Assembly (NCBI RefSeq): GCF_000327065.1
Contig: NC_019936.1
Span: forward strand, 558,001 to 622,000
Direction of reading: 5' to 3'
Length of the DNA stretch: 64,000 bases
DNA from: Stutzerimonas stutzeri RCH2
GTDB lineage: Bacteria > Pseudomonadota > Gammaproteobacteria > Pseudomonadales > Pseudomonadaceae
The position numbers and the translations under genes are program-made. Shown here piece by piece: positions 50,194 to 60,200 of the stretch; position 1 is the first letter of the stretch, and the number at the start of each line of letters is the position of its first letter. A model generated the notes under the pieces. That model did no database searches, was not told the origin of the DNA, and was given only the letters and a program-made list of their open reading frames with translations.

Positions 50194-51666
50194 TCAGCCG
50201 GGCGGTGCCGCTTGTACCGGGTTGGCGACCAGCTGCTGATTACGCATCAACCCGTAGTGCAGCACCCCGCCGAACAGTGCACCCAGCAGCCAGGCGAAGC
50301 CGGACAGATTTTCCAGCCCAGGCATCCAGACCGAGGCCACGGAGAACACCGCGCTGACGCCGAAGGCGATCATGGCCTTGCGGTTCCAGCCGGCATTGAA
50401 GTGATAGATCCCGCTGCGTTCGGCAGAGAACAGCTGCTGCAGATCGAGGCGTTGGCGGCGAACCAGGTAGTAGTCGGCGACGATGATGCCGTACAGCGGC
50501 GCCAGCACCGCACCGAGCGTATCGACGAAGGCGGCGATACCCACTTCGCTGATGAAGGCTACCCACAGCGCGCCGATAAAGAAGGCGATGGCCGCAGTGA
50601 TGAAACCGCCGGTGCGCGCGCTGATTCGGGCCGGCGCCAGGTTGGCGATGTCATAGGCCGGCGGGATGAAGTTGGCGACCAGGTTGATGCCCACCGTGGC
50701 GGCGAAGAAGGTGATGGCGGCGACCACCGTCAGGGTGACGTTGTCGATGCGCGCGACGATGTCGGTGGGGTTGGTCAGCGTTTCGCCGAACACCACCACG
50801 GTCCCGGCGGTGATCACCAGCGCGATCAGCGAGAAGATCGCCAGGCTCACCGGCAGGCCGAGGAAGTTGCCGATGCGCATCTGCCGTTCGCTCTTCACGA
50901 AGCGGGCGAAGTCGCCGTAGTTGATCACCACCGCGGCGAAGTAGGCGACCATGGTGCCGACCACCGCGGCGAACGCGGCGATCGGTCCGCCGGCGTGCTC
51001 GCCGCTGCCACTAAAGATATCGCCCAGCGCGCCGAGCAGGCTCGGGCCGGCCTGATACCAGATGGCGATCATCAGCACGATCATCACCAGATAGACCAGC
51101 GGGCCGGCCCAGTTGAGAAAGCGCGTCACCCAGTCGACGCCACGGACGAACAGCGCTACCTGGAAAACGCAGACGATCACGTAGGCGGCCCAGTCGATGG
51201 CTGTCAGGCCGAGCAGTGTTGCGGCCTGTGGCTCGCTGCCGAGCAGCGTGCGCAGCAACAGCGCCACCGCGGTCGAGGCGAAGTAGGTCTGCACGCCGTA
51301 CCAGAAAATCGCGACGATGCCGCGCACCACCGCCGGGAAGTTCGCGCCGCGCACGCCCATGCTCGCCCGCGCCATTACCGGGAAGGGGATGCCGTACTTC
51401 ACGCTGGGCTTGCCGGTGAGCTGCACCAGACCCATGACGATGAAACCGGCCAGCATGATGCCCGCCAGCACTGCCCAGCCATTGAGGCCGTAGCTGATGA
51501 ACAGGGTGGCGGCGAGGGTGTAGCCGAACAGGCTCTGGATATCGTTGGACCACACATTGAATATCTCTAACCAGCCCCATTTGCGCTCAGCCGGGGCGAG
51601 TGGAGCGAGATCGGCGTTATACAGGCTGGGATCGATCTGCTTGATCTGGAAATCGTCATGATTCAT
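50194..51666 (-). CDS. NCS1 family nucleobase:cation symporter
   Basis: A 490-residue, twelve-helix permease of the NCS1 (cytosine/purine/allantoin/hydantoin) family: N-V-W-S-N-D-I-Q-S-L-F-G-Y near residue 40, G-I-P-F-P-V-M-A-R near 95, and I-N-Y-G-D-F-A-R-F near residue 245. Substrate class cannot be fixed; allantoin, hydantoin or a pyrimidine would fit the nitrogen-rich neighbourhood. Two similar TTTTTTGTATRCAG sites lie upstream. A terminator follows. Confidence 0.88.
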   Translation of the reverse strand: MNHDDFQIKQIDPSLYNADLAPLAPAERKWGWLEIFNVWSNDIQSLFGYTLAATLFISYGLNGWAVLAGIMLAGFIVMGLVQLTGKPSVKYGIPFPVMARASMGVRGANFPAVVRGIVAIFWYGVQTYFASTAVALLLRTLLGSEPQAATLLGLTAIDWAAYVIVCVFQVALFVRGVDWVTRFLNWAGPLVYLVMIVLMIAIWYQAGPSLLGALGDIFSGSGEHAGGPIAAFAAVVGTMVAYFAAVVINYGDFARFVKSERQMRIGNFLGLPVSLAIFSLIALVITAGTVVVFGETLTNPTDIVARIDNVTLTVVAAITFFAATVGINLVANFIPPAYDIANLAPARISARTGGFITAAIAFFIGALWVAFISEVGIAAFVDTLGAVLAPLYGIIVADYYLVRRQRLDLQQLFSAERSGIYHFNAGWNRKAMIAFGVSAVFSVASVWMPGLENLSGFAWLLGALFGGVLHYGLMRNQQLVANPVQAAPPG

Positions 51667-51694
51667 GGGAGGGCGCTCTGAGCAAGACTGTTGA

Positions 51695-51708
51695 TTTTTT
51701 GTATGCAG
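51695..51708. promoter_or_regulatory. Candidate operator TTTTTTGTATGCAG
   Basis: One of two 14-base sites differing by a single base; about 30 bases before the NCS1 permease start on the other strand. Confidence 0.4.
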
Positions 51709-51812
51709 TTCTTGTTCCGCGTAAGGCAGAGCTCGCGATTTAATCGGACGTGGCGTAGCGCGTCGCGTCAGCGATCCCAGGATTCTAGGCGCTCTCAGGC
51801 AATGTGCTTGGG

Positions 51813-51826
51813 TTTTTTGTATACAG
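51813..51826. promoter_or_regulatory. Candidate operator TTTTTTGTATACAG
   Basis: Second copy, containing the palindrome TGTATACA, 118 bp from the first. This spacing suits a two-site repressor such as a LacI- or GntR-type dimer. Confidence 0.4.
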
Positions 51827-51867
51827 AAACTGAGGCAGAGTTGGCCGCTGTCGAGGGCGAAGGCTGT

Positions 51868-51938
51868 CTACGAATGCGCCGCTCCAGAGCCTGATAGCGA
51901 GCGCCGCACCAGCAGGGTGCGTTCCGGTAGCGCATTAA
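51868..51938 (-). pseudogene. Possible C-terminal relic of a LacI-family regulator
   Basis: In one - frame the segment reads F-N-A-L-P-E-R-T-L-L-V-R-R-S-L and then a short tail and TAG. The L-P-E-R-T-L-L-V-R-R-S pattern is typical of LacI-family C-termini. No start or other domain precedes it: the curlin-repeat terminator comes directly before. Short, so uncertain. Confidence 0.35.
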
Positions 51939-51967
51939 AAGCCAGGCCCCGGGTGGGGGCCTGGCTT
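51935..51967 (-). terminator. Intrinsic terminator after the curlin-repeat gene
   Basis: AAGCCAGGCCCC (51939-51950) pairs perfectly with GGGGCCTGGCTT (51956-51967); on the - strand TTTT follows. Confidence 0.88.
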
Positions 51968-51995
51968 CTCCGACCGAATCGGCCGGTGGACGCGC

Positions 51996-52724
51996 TTATT
52001 GCTGGGTAATGATCGCGGTATTGTTGCTGCCGGTCTGGCTGATGTTGGCGTAATCAGCGAAGCCAGCCTGGGTAACGTTGGCGAAGTTGTCCATGCCGTT
52101 CTGCATGACCACGGCCTGATTCGCTTCACCGAACTGATCGACCAATGCAAGGTTGCCGTCGCCCTGTTGCATCAGGTCCACGGAGTTGGCCAAACCCTCT
52201 TGAGCGATGTCGGCGACGTTCATGTTGCCCGCCTGGCTCACGTCGATGATGCCCTCCTGGCCAGTCTGCGAGATCAGCGCTTCGTTGCCTTCGCCGAATT
52301 GATCGACGACGGTATCGTTGAAGGCGTTGTCCTGAATCAGCACGACATCGTTGTTCAACCCGTCCTGGGTGATGTCGGCGCTGTTCGCGAGGCCTGCCTG
52401 TTCGACGAGCGTGCTGTTGTTGACGTCGTACTGGCTGATGATGACCCGGCCTTCGACGCCGGTCTGGATGACGTCTGCCTGATGCAATGCACCTTGCTGG
52501 GTCACCTCGGAAAAGTTGTCCTGGCCGGTTTGCGTGGTGGTGGCAGCGTTCTGCTGCGACGCACCGCTCTGGTAGATGTACGAAGCCTGGCCGACACCTT
52601 CCTGATAGACGTCGGCAACCTGGTCAAAACCATTTTGTTCGATAACCGCTTCACTGCTGGCCGCAAAAGCCTGGGTAGCGGATACAGCGAGTACAGCAGC
52701 GAAAAGCGCGTTGATTTTGAACAT
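51996..52724 (-). CDS. Curlin-repeat (functional-amyloid-like) secreted protein
   Basis: A 242-residue secreted protein: signal peptide cut near A-F-A|A-S (about residue 21), then some twenty units spaced about 11 residues with the curlin pattern Q-x-G-x-x-N-x-A-x-(hydrophobic) (examples I-S-Q-T-G, V-S-Q-A-G-N, D-Q-F-G-E-G-N). Curlin repeats of CsgA/CsgB stack as a beta-helix and polymerise as curli. No csgG, csgE, csgF or csgD gene is in this window. It is very acidic and ends in T-Q-Q. Role as fibre subunit or nucleator is inferred. Confidence 0.82.
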   Translation of the reverse strand: MFKINALFAAVLAVSATQAFAASSEAVIEQNGFDQVADVYQEGVGQASYIYQSGASQQNAATTTQTGQDNFSEVTQQGALHQADVIQTGVEGRVIISQYDVNNSTLVEQAGLANSADITQDGLNNDVVLIQDNAFNDTVVDQFGEGNEALISQTGQEGIIDVSQAGNMNVADIAQEGLANSVDLMQQGDGNLALVDQFGEANQAVVMQNGMDNFANVTQAGFADYANISQTGSNNTAIITQQ

Positions 52725-53092
52725 CGATGTTTCTCCGTGGATTCAGTCAGTCGCACAGCCGAATCAGCTGGCGCGGTTACCCGACAAACGCACACCCTCC
52801 CGAGAGCGGTACCGGCAATGCCCGCCTTGAGCTTTGGCGCCAGTAGCCGCTTCGCATCCGTGCGTCCTAGAGCGGGGCGTCGCGCTTGGGTACGCAGAAG
52901 GTAAATACCTGCCGGGTATTCCCAATCCGTCGAACGGTTGATTCATTCGTGAACCGACGAAGTGCGCCTCGCTAGGTGGCGGTGAGGAGATGGTCGATCG
53001 CCCTGTTTGAGGGCGGCCGATCAGGCTGGATGCGCCCGTGAAGGCGATGCCATTTGGCTGAGCTGCCGGCTGGCTGCAGCGCCGCGCAGAGC
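52725..53092. other. 368-bp gap between ureC and the curlin-repeat gene
   Basis: No convincing gene. It should hold the curlin-repeat promoter; a dyad AATACC-N5-GGTATT lies at 52904-52920. A weak hairpin CGCCCT/AGGGCG at 52999-53015 is a possible ureC transcript end on the - strand, without a T-run. Confidence 0.5.
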
Positions 53093-54793
53093 TCAGAACA
53101 GGAAGTATCGCTGCGCCATCGGCAGCACCTCGGCGGGTTCGCACCAGAGCAGCTGGCCGTCGGCGCGGACCTGATAGTTCTGCGGATCGACCTGAATATC
53201 CGGCGTGTAGTCGTTGTGGATCAGGTCTTTCTTCTGCACCGAGCGGCAGCCCTTTACCACGCCGATCTTCTTCTTCAGGCCCAGCTGCTCCGGCACGCCG
53301 GCTTCGAAGGCGGCCTGGCTGATGAAGGTAAAACTCGATGCATGCAGCGAGCCGCCAAAGCTGGCGAACATCGGCCGGTAGTGCACCGGTTGCGGGGTCG
53401 GGATCGAGGCATTGGCGTCGCCCATCAGGCTGGCGGCAATCGCACCGCCTTTGAGGATCAGCGTCGGCTTGACGCCGAAGAACGCCGGGCGCCAGAGCAC
53501 CAGATCGGCCCATTTGCCGACTTCGATCGAGCCCACCTCGTGGCTGACGCCGTGGGTGATCGCCGGGTTGATGGTGTATTTGGCGATGTAGCGCTTGGCG
53601 CGGAAGTTGTCGTTGCCGGCGCCATCACCGGGTAGAGCGCCGCGCTGCTTCTTCATCTTGTCGGCGGTCTGCCAGGTGCGGGTGATCACTTCGCCGACGC
53701 GGCCCATGGCCTGGCTATCGGAGCTGATCATCGAGAACGCGCCGAGATCATGCAGGATGTCCTCGGCGGCGATGGTCTCGCGACGGATACGGCTCTCGGC
53801 AAAGGCCACGTCCTCGGCGATGCTCGGATCGAGGTGATGGCAGACCATCAGCATGTCCAGGTGCTCGTCGATGGTGTTGCGGGTGAACGGCCGCGTCGGG
53901 TTGGTCGAGCTCGGCAGCACGTTGGCGAAGCCGCAGGCCTTGATGATGTCCGGCGCGTGGCCGCCGCCGGCACCCTCGGTGTGGTAGGTGTGGATGGTGC
54001 GGCCCTTGAACGCGCCGAGGGTCGTCTCGACGAAGCCCGATTCGTTCAGCGTGTCGGTGTGGATCGCCACCTGCACGTCGTACTGGTCGGCGACCGACAG
54101 GCAGTTGTCGATGGCCGCCGGGGTGGTGCCCCAATCCTCGTGCAGCTTGAGGCCGATGGCGCCGGCCCTGACTTGCTCGATCAGCGGTTCGGGCAGCGAG
54201 GCGTTGCCCTTGCCGGTGAAGCCGATGTTCATCGGGAAGGCGTCGGCGGCCTTGAGCATCATCGCCATGTGCCAGGGGCCGGGCGTCACCGTGGTGGCGT
54301 TGGTGCCGGTAGCAGGGCCGGTGCCGCCGCCGATCATGGTGGTGACGCCGCTCATCAAGGCTTCTTCGATCTGCTGCGGGCAGATGAAATGGATGTGCGA
54401 GTCGATGCCGCCGGCAGTGAGGATCATGCCTTCGCCGGCGATCACTTCGGTGCTGGCGCCGATGGCGATGGTCACGTCGGGCTGGATATCCGGGTTGCCG
54501 GCCTTGCCGATGGCGGCGATGCGGCCATCCTTCAAACCCACGTCCGCCTTGACGATGCCCCAGTGGTCGAGGATCAGCGCGTTGGTGATCAGGGTATCGA
54601 CCACCTCGGCGGCGCACAGCTGGCTCTGGCCCATGCCGTCGCGGATGACCTTGCCGCCGCCGAACTTCACCTCTTCACCATAGGTGGTGAAGTCTTTTTC
54701 CACTTCGATCCACAGGTCGGTGTCGGCCAGGCGCACCTTGTCGCCAACGGTGGGGCCGAACATGTCGGCGTAGGCTTGGCGGGAAATCTTCAT
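53093..54793 (-). CDS. ureC: Urease alpha subunit
   Basis: The 566-residue catalytic subunit of urease, which hydrolyses urea to ammonia and carbamate at a di-nickel centre. The carbamylated lysine is in [11 protein letters not shown], with further nickel and active-site residues in [17 protein letters not shown] and M-V-C-H-H-L-D. All are intact and the length is typical. It follows ureB across a 116-bp gap that contains a repeat element. Confidence 0.98.
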   Translation of the reverse strand: MKISRQAYADMFGPTVGDKVRLADTDLWIEVEKDFTTYGEEVKFGGGKVIRDGMGQSQLCAAEVVDTLITNALILDHWGIVKADVGLKDGRIAAIGKAGNPDIQPDVTIAIGASTEVIAGEGMILTAGGIDSHIHFICPQQIEEALMSGVTTMIGGGTGPATGTNATTVTPGPWHMAMMLKAADAFPMNIGFTGKGNASLPEPLIEQVRAGAIGLKLHEDWGTTPAAIDNCLSVADQYDVQVAIHTDTLNESGFVETTLGAFKGRTIHTYHTEGAGGGHAPDIIKACGFANVLPSSTNPTRPFTRNTIDEHLDMLMVCHHLDPSIAEDVAFAESRIRRETIAAEDILHDLGAFSMISSDSQAMGRVGEVITRTWQTADKMKKQRGALPGDGAGNDNFRAKRYIAKYTINPAITHGVSHEVGSIEVGKWADLVLWRPAFFGVKPTLILKGGAIAASLMGDANASIPTPQPVHYRPMFASFGGSLHASSFTFISQAAFEAGVPEQLGLKKKIGVVKGCRSVQKKDLIHNDYTPDIQVDPQNYQVRADGQLLWCEPAEVLPMAQRYFLF

Positions 54794-54810
54794 CGAATCT
54801 CATCCTTGTC

Positions 54811-54900
54811 CGTAGGGTGGACAACGCGAAGCTTGTCCACCGGCAATCTGGGTGGTGGAAAAGCCTGTGGCTTTTCCACGGGGTGGCCATCCACCCTACG
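54811..54900. repeat. GTAGGGTGG palindromic repeat, copy 2
   Basis: A 90-bp element in the ureB-ureC gap with perfect 10-base inverted ends CGTAGGGTGG / CCACCCTACG. Its first hairpin is GGTGGACAA / TTGTCCACC with loop CGCGAAGC; inside is a perfect GTGGAAAAGCC / GGCTTTTCCAC hairpin. Confidence 0.9.
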
Positions 54901-54909
54901 AATTTGTAA

Positions 54910-55215
54910 TCAGAGCGCGCCCATCACCCGTCCGGCAAAGCCGAACACCCGGCGCTCGCCGGCCAGCTCGACCAGCTCCACCTCGCGGCTCTGTCCCGGT
55001 TCGAAGCGCACCGCGGTGCCGGCCGGGATGTTCAGGCGCATGCCGCGGGCGGCGGCACGCTCGAAGGCCAGTGCATCGTTGGTTTCGAAGAAGTGGTAGT
55101 GCGAGCCGACCTGAATCGGCCGGTCGCCGCTGTTGGCCACGGTAATCGTCAGGGTGCGGCGGCCGACGTTGAGCTCGATCTCGCCGTCCTGGATCTGGTA
55201 TTCGCCGGGGATCAT
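54910..55215 (-). CDS. ureB: Urease beta subunit
   Basis: The 101-residue beta subunit of urease: I-P-G-E-Y at the N-terminus, the [24 protein letters not shown] motif and [15 protein letters not shown]. Normal length. It overlaps the upstream acetyltransferase stop by four bases. Confidence 0.97.
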   Translation of the reverse strand: MIPGEYQIQDGEIELNVGRRTLTITVANSGDRPIQVGSHYHFFETNDALAFERAAARGMRLNIPAGTAVRFEPGQSREVELVELAGERRVFGFAGRVMGAL

Positions 55216-55721
55216 GGATTGGACGTCCTGTTGAGGGTCAGTTGCATCATGGTCAGGTCCAGCCAGCGACCGAACTTGCAGCCGACCTGGCGCATCTGGC
55301 CGACATGGATGAAGCCGAGCTGCTGGTGCATATGCACCGAGGCGCGGTTCTCGCTTTCGATGAAGGCGACCATCACGTGCTTCTCGAGCACCCGGGCGCG
55401 CTCGATCAGCGCTTTCATCAGGCTGCGGCCGATGCCGCTGCCACGATGGTCGGGGCTGACGTAAACGGAGTTCTCCACGGTATGGCGAAAGCCGTCATGC
55501 GGGCGCCACGGGCCGAACGAGGCATAGCCGGCCACGCGGCCCTGCTCGTCGATGGCCACCAGCACCGGGTAATGCTGCGCGTGACGCTCGGCCAGCCAGG
55601 CGCGGCGGTTGTCGAGGTCGACCGTGTGGTCGTTCCAGATCGCCGTGCTGTTCAGCACCGCGTCGTTGTAGATATGCAGGATGCCTTCGAGATCGGCGTC
55701 CAGGGCGTCACGTATTTGCAC
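55212..55721 (-). CDS. GNAT N-acetyltransferase, phosphinothricin/methionine-sulfoximine type
   Basis: A 169-residue GNAT enzyme encoded inside the urease cluster between ureA and ureB, as in P. aeruginosa (PA4866, MddA), which acetylates methionine sulfoximine and sulfone. Motifs: [15 protein letters not shown], the acetyl-CoA loop [12 protein letters not shown] and [11 protein letters not shown]. I choose GTG at 55721, preceded by AAGGAA, over ATG at 55775, which has no ribosome site. Assignment to MddA function is by similarity. Confidence 0.88.
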   Translation of the reverse strand: MQIRDALDADLEGILHIYNDAVLNSTAIWNDHTVDLDNRRAWLAERHAQHYPVLVAIDEQGRVAGYASFGPWRPHDGFRHTVENSVYVSPDHRGSGIGRSLMKALIERARVLEKHVMVAFIESENRASVHMHQQLGFIHVGQMRQVGCKFGRWLDLTMMQLTLNRTSNP

Positions 55722-55776
55722 GTTGAGTTCCTTCAAAGCGGGTCTGGGGTCTTCGCAGTAGACATTGACCGACATT

Positions 55777-56079
55777 TCAGGCGATTGGTTGATGCACGGT
55801 GACCAGCTTGGTGCCGTCCGGAAAGGTCGCCTCGACCTGAATTTCCGGGATCATCTCCGGCACGCCTTCCATCACCTGTTCGCGGCTCAGCAACGTGGTG
55901 CCGTAATGCATCAGATCGGCGACCGTCTGGCCGTCGCGCGCGCCTTCGAGCAGTGCGGCGGAGATATAGGCCACGGCCTCCGGGTAGTTGAGCCTCACCC
56001 CGCGCGCCAGGCGGCGCTCGGCCACCAGGCCGGCGGTGAAGATCAGCAGCTTGTCCTTCTCTCGTGGTGACAGATCCAT
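55777..56079 (-). CDS. ureA: Urease gamma subunit
   Basis: The 100-residue gamma subunit: [14 protein letters not shown] at the start, [18 protein letters not shown], and [11 protein letters not shown] near the end. The ATG at 56079 has GGAG just ahead, and the upstream open frame runs into a repeat. Confidence 0.97.
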   Translation of the reverse strand: MDLSPREKDKLLIFTAGLVAERRLARGVRLNYPEAVAYISAALLEGARDGQTVADLMHYGTTLLSREQVMEGVPEMIPEIQVEATFPDGTKLVTVHQPIA

Positions 56080-56091
56080 AACAGCTCCAGT

Positions 56092-56131
56092 CGTAGGGTG
56101 GATGTCGCTTTTCACATCCACCGGCTCGTGG
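56092..56131. repeat. GTAGGGTGG repeat, copy 3 (half element)
   Basis: CGTAGGGTGG start with hairpin GGTGGATGT / ACATCCACC, loop CGCTTTTC, in the ureD-ureA gap. No matching CCACCCTAC end is present. A second hairpin, GTGGGCAA / TTGCCCAC, lies at 56182-56202. Confidence 0.85.
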
Positions 56132-56210
56132 CGGCAAACCACGCAGCGTTATTCAGGGCAGCGTGCACGCAGGCGCGCCAGAGTGGGCAAAGGCCTTGCC
56201 CACTGATCAT

Positions 56211-57044
56211 TCAGGTACTCCAGATTCGTGGCGGTACGGCCTCGCGGCCCAGCAGTTCAGGGCGCAACAGTCGCCATAGGTCGATCAGCCAGGCGCGCGC
56301 ATGCAGCGCTTCGTCGGCCAGGCAGCGCGCTACCACCAGGCCGGGCAGCTGGGTCAGGTCACCGCGTACGCGGCTGGGCAAGTCACGGCAGCGTTCCATC
56401 AGGTCGGCATAGATCTCGCCGCTGACGATCAGGGTGGCAAACACCGAACGGCCGTCGAGGCCGATCGGCGAGTCCAGCAGGCCGTCGCCGCCGGCGATGC
56501 GCTGGCGCTCGTGCCAGAGCAATTGACCATCGCGGCGAATATCCAGGCGCGCCTGAAAATGCCCGGCGTCGAAGCGCTCGCCCGCAGCCGGTCGCCCCAA
56601 TGCAACCATGTCCCAGTAGAACAGCCGCGCGTCGCCTTCCAGCTCGATGACCGTGCTCAGCTCGGCCTGTGCCGCGGAATAGACGATGGTCTCCTGCGGT
56701 AGCCATTCCAGCGTGGCGCCGGCTTCGACGCGCAAGCGCAAGTCCTGATACGCCGGGCCCGCCGCGCGATACCACTTGGCCGCCCCGGGGCTGGTCAGCT
56801 GCGCCCAGGCACCGGCGCCAACCGAGGCGCAGATATCCAGCCGATCACCGCCGGCGATGCCACCCGGCGGGTGCACGATGATGTGCTGGCAAACCTCCGG
56901 CCCCTCGGGATACAGATGCTTCTGCACCCGTAGCGGCCCGCTGTGGCGGCGCAGCACCGGCCGCGTGGCGCCGGCGCACAGTGCATAACCGAGTTCCAGC
57001 TCGGCATGCCAGTGCGGGGTGAAGAGTTGCGTCAGAACGGTCAT
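56211..57044 (-). CDS. ureD: Urease accessory protein UreD
   Basis: A 277-residue UreD (UreH) scaffold that holds UreF and UreG on apo-urease. Family markers: [25 protein letters not shown] and [10 protein letters not shown] choose the ATG at 57044, which begins before the conserved domain and gives the normal length; the frame is open to 57185. Part of the urease structural run ureD-ureA-GNAT-ureB-ureC. Confidence 0.94.
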   Translation of the reverse strand: MTVLTQLFTPHWHAELELGYALCAGATRPVLRRHSGPLRVQKHLYPEGPEVCQHIIVHPPGGIAGGDRLDICASVGAGAWAQLTSPGAAKWYRAAGPAYQDLRLRVEAGATLEWLPQETIVYSAAQAELSTVIELEGDARLFYWDMVALGRPAAGERFDAGHFQARLDIRRDGQLLWHERQRIAGGDGLLDSPIGLDGRSVFATLIVSGEIYADLMERCRDLPSRVRGDLTQLPGLVVARCLADEALHARAWLIDLWRLLRPELLGREAVPPRIWST

Positions 57045-57248
57045 GCGCAGCTGCCAGTCGTAGTTGACTGGGCAGACAGCAATAGTCGTGCCTCTACCCG
57101 GCGCGATGCGCAGCTTCGGGGCGTGCAGCCGAAGTGCTGGTGTAAGCAGGCTGGTTTCGATGATGGAAACGTCAAGCCGCTGCACCGTTTAGGTGCGAAG
57201 CGAGGGCTCGCAATATGCGGCGCTCGCAAATGGTGCATTTCGGTCGCG

Positions 57249-60200
57249 TCAGGGCTGGCGGGCTGCGCTGAGCCGGGCGAAAAAACGTTGTTTGGCCCAT
57301 TCCGAGCAAGCTGCATAGAGCAGCGTGATCAGCAGTACCGCGCCCAGAACCGCTGCCGGCAGCGGCTGCAAGGCGAACCAGGCGCCTACGGGCGTGTAGG
57401 GCAGCAGGACAGCAAGCAGCCCGACACCGATCGCGCTTGCCAGCAGGAAGCGACCGGGACGGCTGCGGTAAAACGGCTTGTGCGTGCGCACCACGAAAAT
57501 GATCGCCAGTTCGGTGATCAGCGATTCGACGAACCAGCCGCTGCGAAAAAGCTCTGGCTGCTCGCCGACCAGGTAGAGCAGCACGCCGAAGGTCAGCAGG
57601 TCGAAGGCTGAGCTGATCAGGCCGAAAGTGATCATGAAGCGCCTGACCTCACCGATGTCCCAGCGATGCGGCGTACGCGACCAGTCGGCGTCGACGCGGT
57701 CGCTGGCGATGCCGATGGCCGGAATGTCGGAGAGAAAGTTGTTGAGCAGGATCTGCTTGGCCAGCAGCGGTAGAAACGGCAGGAAGAACGAGGCTACGGC
57801 CATGCTGATCATGTTGCCGAAGTTGGCGCTGGTGGTGAGAAAGATGTACTTGAGGGTATTGGCGAAGGTACGCCGGCCTTCGTCGATGCCCTCGCGCACC
57901 AGGCCCAGCTCGTGGCGCAGCAGGACGAAGTCGGCCGCCTCCTTGGCCACGTCCACCGCGTTGTCCACCGAGATGCCGACGTCCGCGGTGTGCAGCGCCG
58001 GTGCATCGTTGATGCCGTCGCCGAGAAAGCCCACCACGTGGCCGGTCTTCTGCAGCGCGCGGATGATGCGTTCCTTCTGGTTGGGATCGACTTCGGCGAA
58101 CAGGCTGATACGAGGCGCCAGGTTGATCAGCGCCTCGTCGCGCATCTGGCCAAGCTCGGCGCCGGTGATGATCTGCTCGACCGGAATGCCGACGCTCTCG
58201 GCAACATGCCGGGCGACCAGGCGGTTATCGCCGGTGATGACCTTCACGGTCACGCCCAGTTCGTGCAGGGCGCTCAGCTCCTCGCGCACGCCGGGTTCGG
58301 GCGGGTCGAAGAACAGCAGAAAGCCGGCGAAGGTCAGTTCCTGTTCGTCCTCGGCGCTGCAGCCGTCGTGATCGAGAAAGCGGTAGGCAATGCCGAGTAC
58401 CCGATAACCGGCCGCGCTCCAGGCGGCGAAGCGGGCGTTCAGCGCCTCGCGCCGGGCCGCGGTGAGCGGCAGCAAAGCATCGCCCTGCTGCACGGACGCC
58501 GATACGTGCAGCACATTGTCCAGTGCGCCCTTGCAGATCAGTCGCGGCGTAGGCTGGTCTGCCTCACGCAGCAGCACGCTCAGGCGCTTGCGGACGAAGT
58601 CGTAGGGAATCTCGTCGAGCTTTTCGGCGCCTGGCATGGCTGGCTCCTGGTCGCGAGCGTAATCGCCGATCGCCTCGTCCAGCGGATTGCGCAGACCTGT
58701 CTGCAGCGAGGCGTTGAGCCAGGCTAGGCGCAATACCGTCCGGCTGGGCTGACCATCGACATCCAGCGCACCGTCGAGCGCGACCACGCCGCGGGTCAGG
58801 GTGCCGGTTTTGTCGGTGCACAGGGTGTCCATCGCGCCGAGGTTCTCGATGGCATTGAGATGACGCACGATCACGCCGCGCGCAGCCATCCGCCGCGCAC
58901 CGGCCGATAGCGTGGCACTGAGGATCGCCGGCAACAGTTCCGGCGACAGCCCGACGGCCAGGGCGATGGCGAACATCAGGGTTTCCAGCGGCGGACGCTC
59001 GAGAAACAGGTTGAGGCCCAGCACGGCGGTCACCATGACCAGCATGACGCGCAATAGCAGCCCGCCGAAATGGCGCAGGCCGCGCTTGAATTCGGTTTCC
59101 GGCGGCCGCAGCACCAGCGACCGTTCGATATGGCCGAGCTCGGTCTGCACGCCGCAGTTCACGGCCAGCAAGCGAGCTGTGCCGCTGCGCAGCGAGGTGC
59201 CGCGGAACAAGCAGTTGTCGCGCTGCGCGAGGCCTGCGTCAGGCGCAACCTGGCCGGCCTCCTTGTGAACCGGGAAGGTTTCGCCGGTCAGCAGCGCCTG
59301 ATTGACGAAACAGTCGCGGGCGTCAACCAGCCGACCGTCCGCGGGGATCAGGCTGCCGGCCGAGAGCTCGACGATATCGCCGGGTACCACGTCGCTGGCA
59401 GGGATGCTCTGGATGCGGCCGTCGCGCCAGACATCGGCGCGACTGGCCACCTGTCCGCGCAGGCGATCGATCGCGCGGTTGGAGCGGACTTCATGCGCGC
59501 AGCCCACCAGCGCGCTGGCCAGCACGATGGCCAGGACGATCAGGGCGTCCAGCCAGTCGTGCACCACTAAGGCCACCGCCGCGCCAATCAGCAGGATCAG
59601 CACCAGCGGGCTGGACAGCTGGCGCCCCAGTGAGGCGACGACCATTCCCGCCAGATGGGGGCGGTGGGCTCGCAGCACAGACGGTTGGCGCGCTGCGGCT
59701 TCGTCGCTGCGCAAGCCGCCAGGGGCCGCCTGCAGCCGGCCATAAAGCTGATCCAGTGGCTCGCTCCAGAACGCCATGGACGGCGTTTCGCGGGAACCCT
59801 CGGACTGGCTGCGCAACGCCGAACGGGAAAGCCAGAAACCGGGCAGCATCGGCAGCCAGAAGCTCAGCGCACGGAACAGCAGGGTTGCCGACAGGCCTGC
59901 GGCCAGCGGCACGCCGGCCCAACTGAGGGTCGTTACCGCCGCTGCCTCGAACGCGCCGAGCCCGCCCGGCACGATGCCGATGCTGCGCAGCACGCTGGCG
60001 AGCATGAAACTGGCGAAGATACCGGCGAAGGGGGCGGCATGGCCGATGGCGTAGAGCAGGACCCACATGGTCAGCGCATCGAGCAGGACGATAGCCAGCG
60101 AATAGCCGGTCGCCCGCACCAGCAGCGCGGGGCTTCGTGTCAGGCGCGGCTCGGCAGCAAACACCATCGCCAGGAGTCGCTGCATCCAGCGAACGTTCTG

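Larger units (their letters stand above)
51667..51995. other. 329-bp gap with operators, gene relic and terminator
   Basis: Contains, in order, two 14-base near-repeats, a LacI-like C-terminal relic and the terminator of the curlin-repeat gene; no intact gene. Confidence 0.7.

Noticed and set aside
49657..51570. A 637-codon open frame on the + strand
   Set aside because: Antisense to the NCS1 permease and the kinase gene; composition is His/Asp/Gln-rich shadow-type.
51691..51894. A 67-codon open frame upstream of the NCS1 permease
   Set aside because: It runs through the repeated operator-like sites and lacks a ribosome site.
52904..52920. Dyad AATACC-N5-GGTATT in the ureC/curlin-repeat gap
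   Set aside because: Kept only as a note: it is a single 6-bp dyad, about 180 bases from the curlin-repeat start, with no promoter elements near.
53750..55099. A 449-codon open frame on the + strand
   Set aside because: Antisense to ureC and ureB, with no recognisable domain and no ribosome site.
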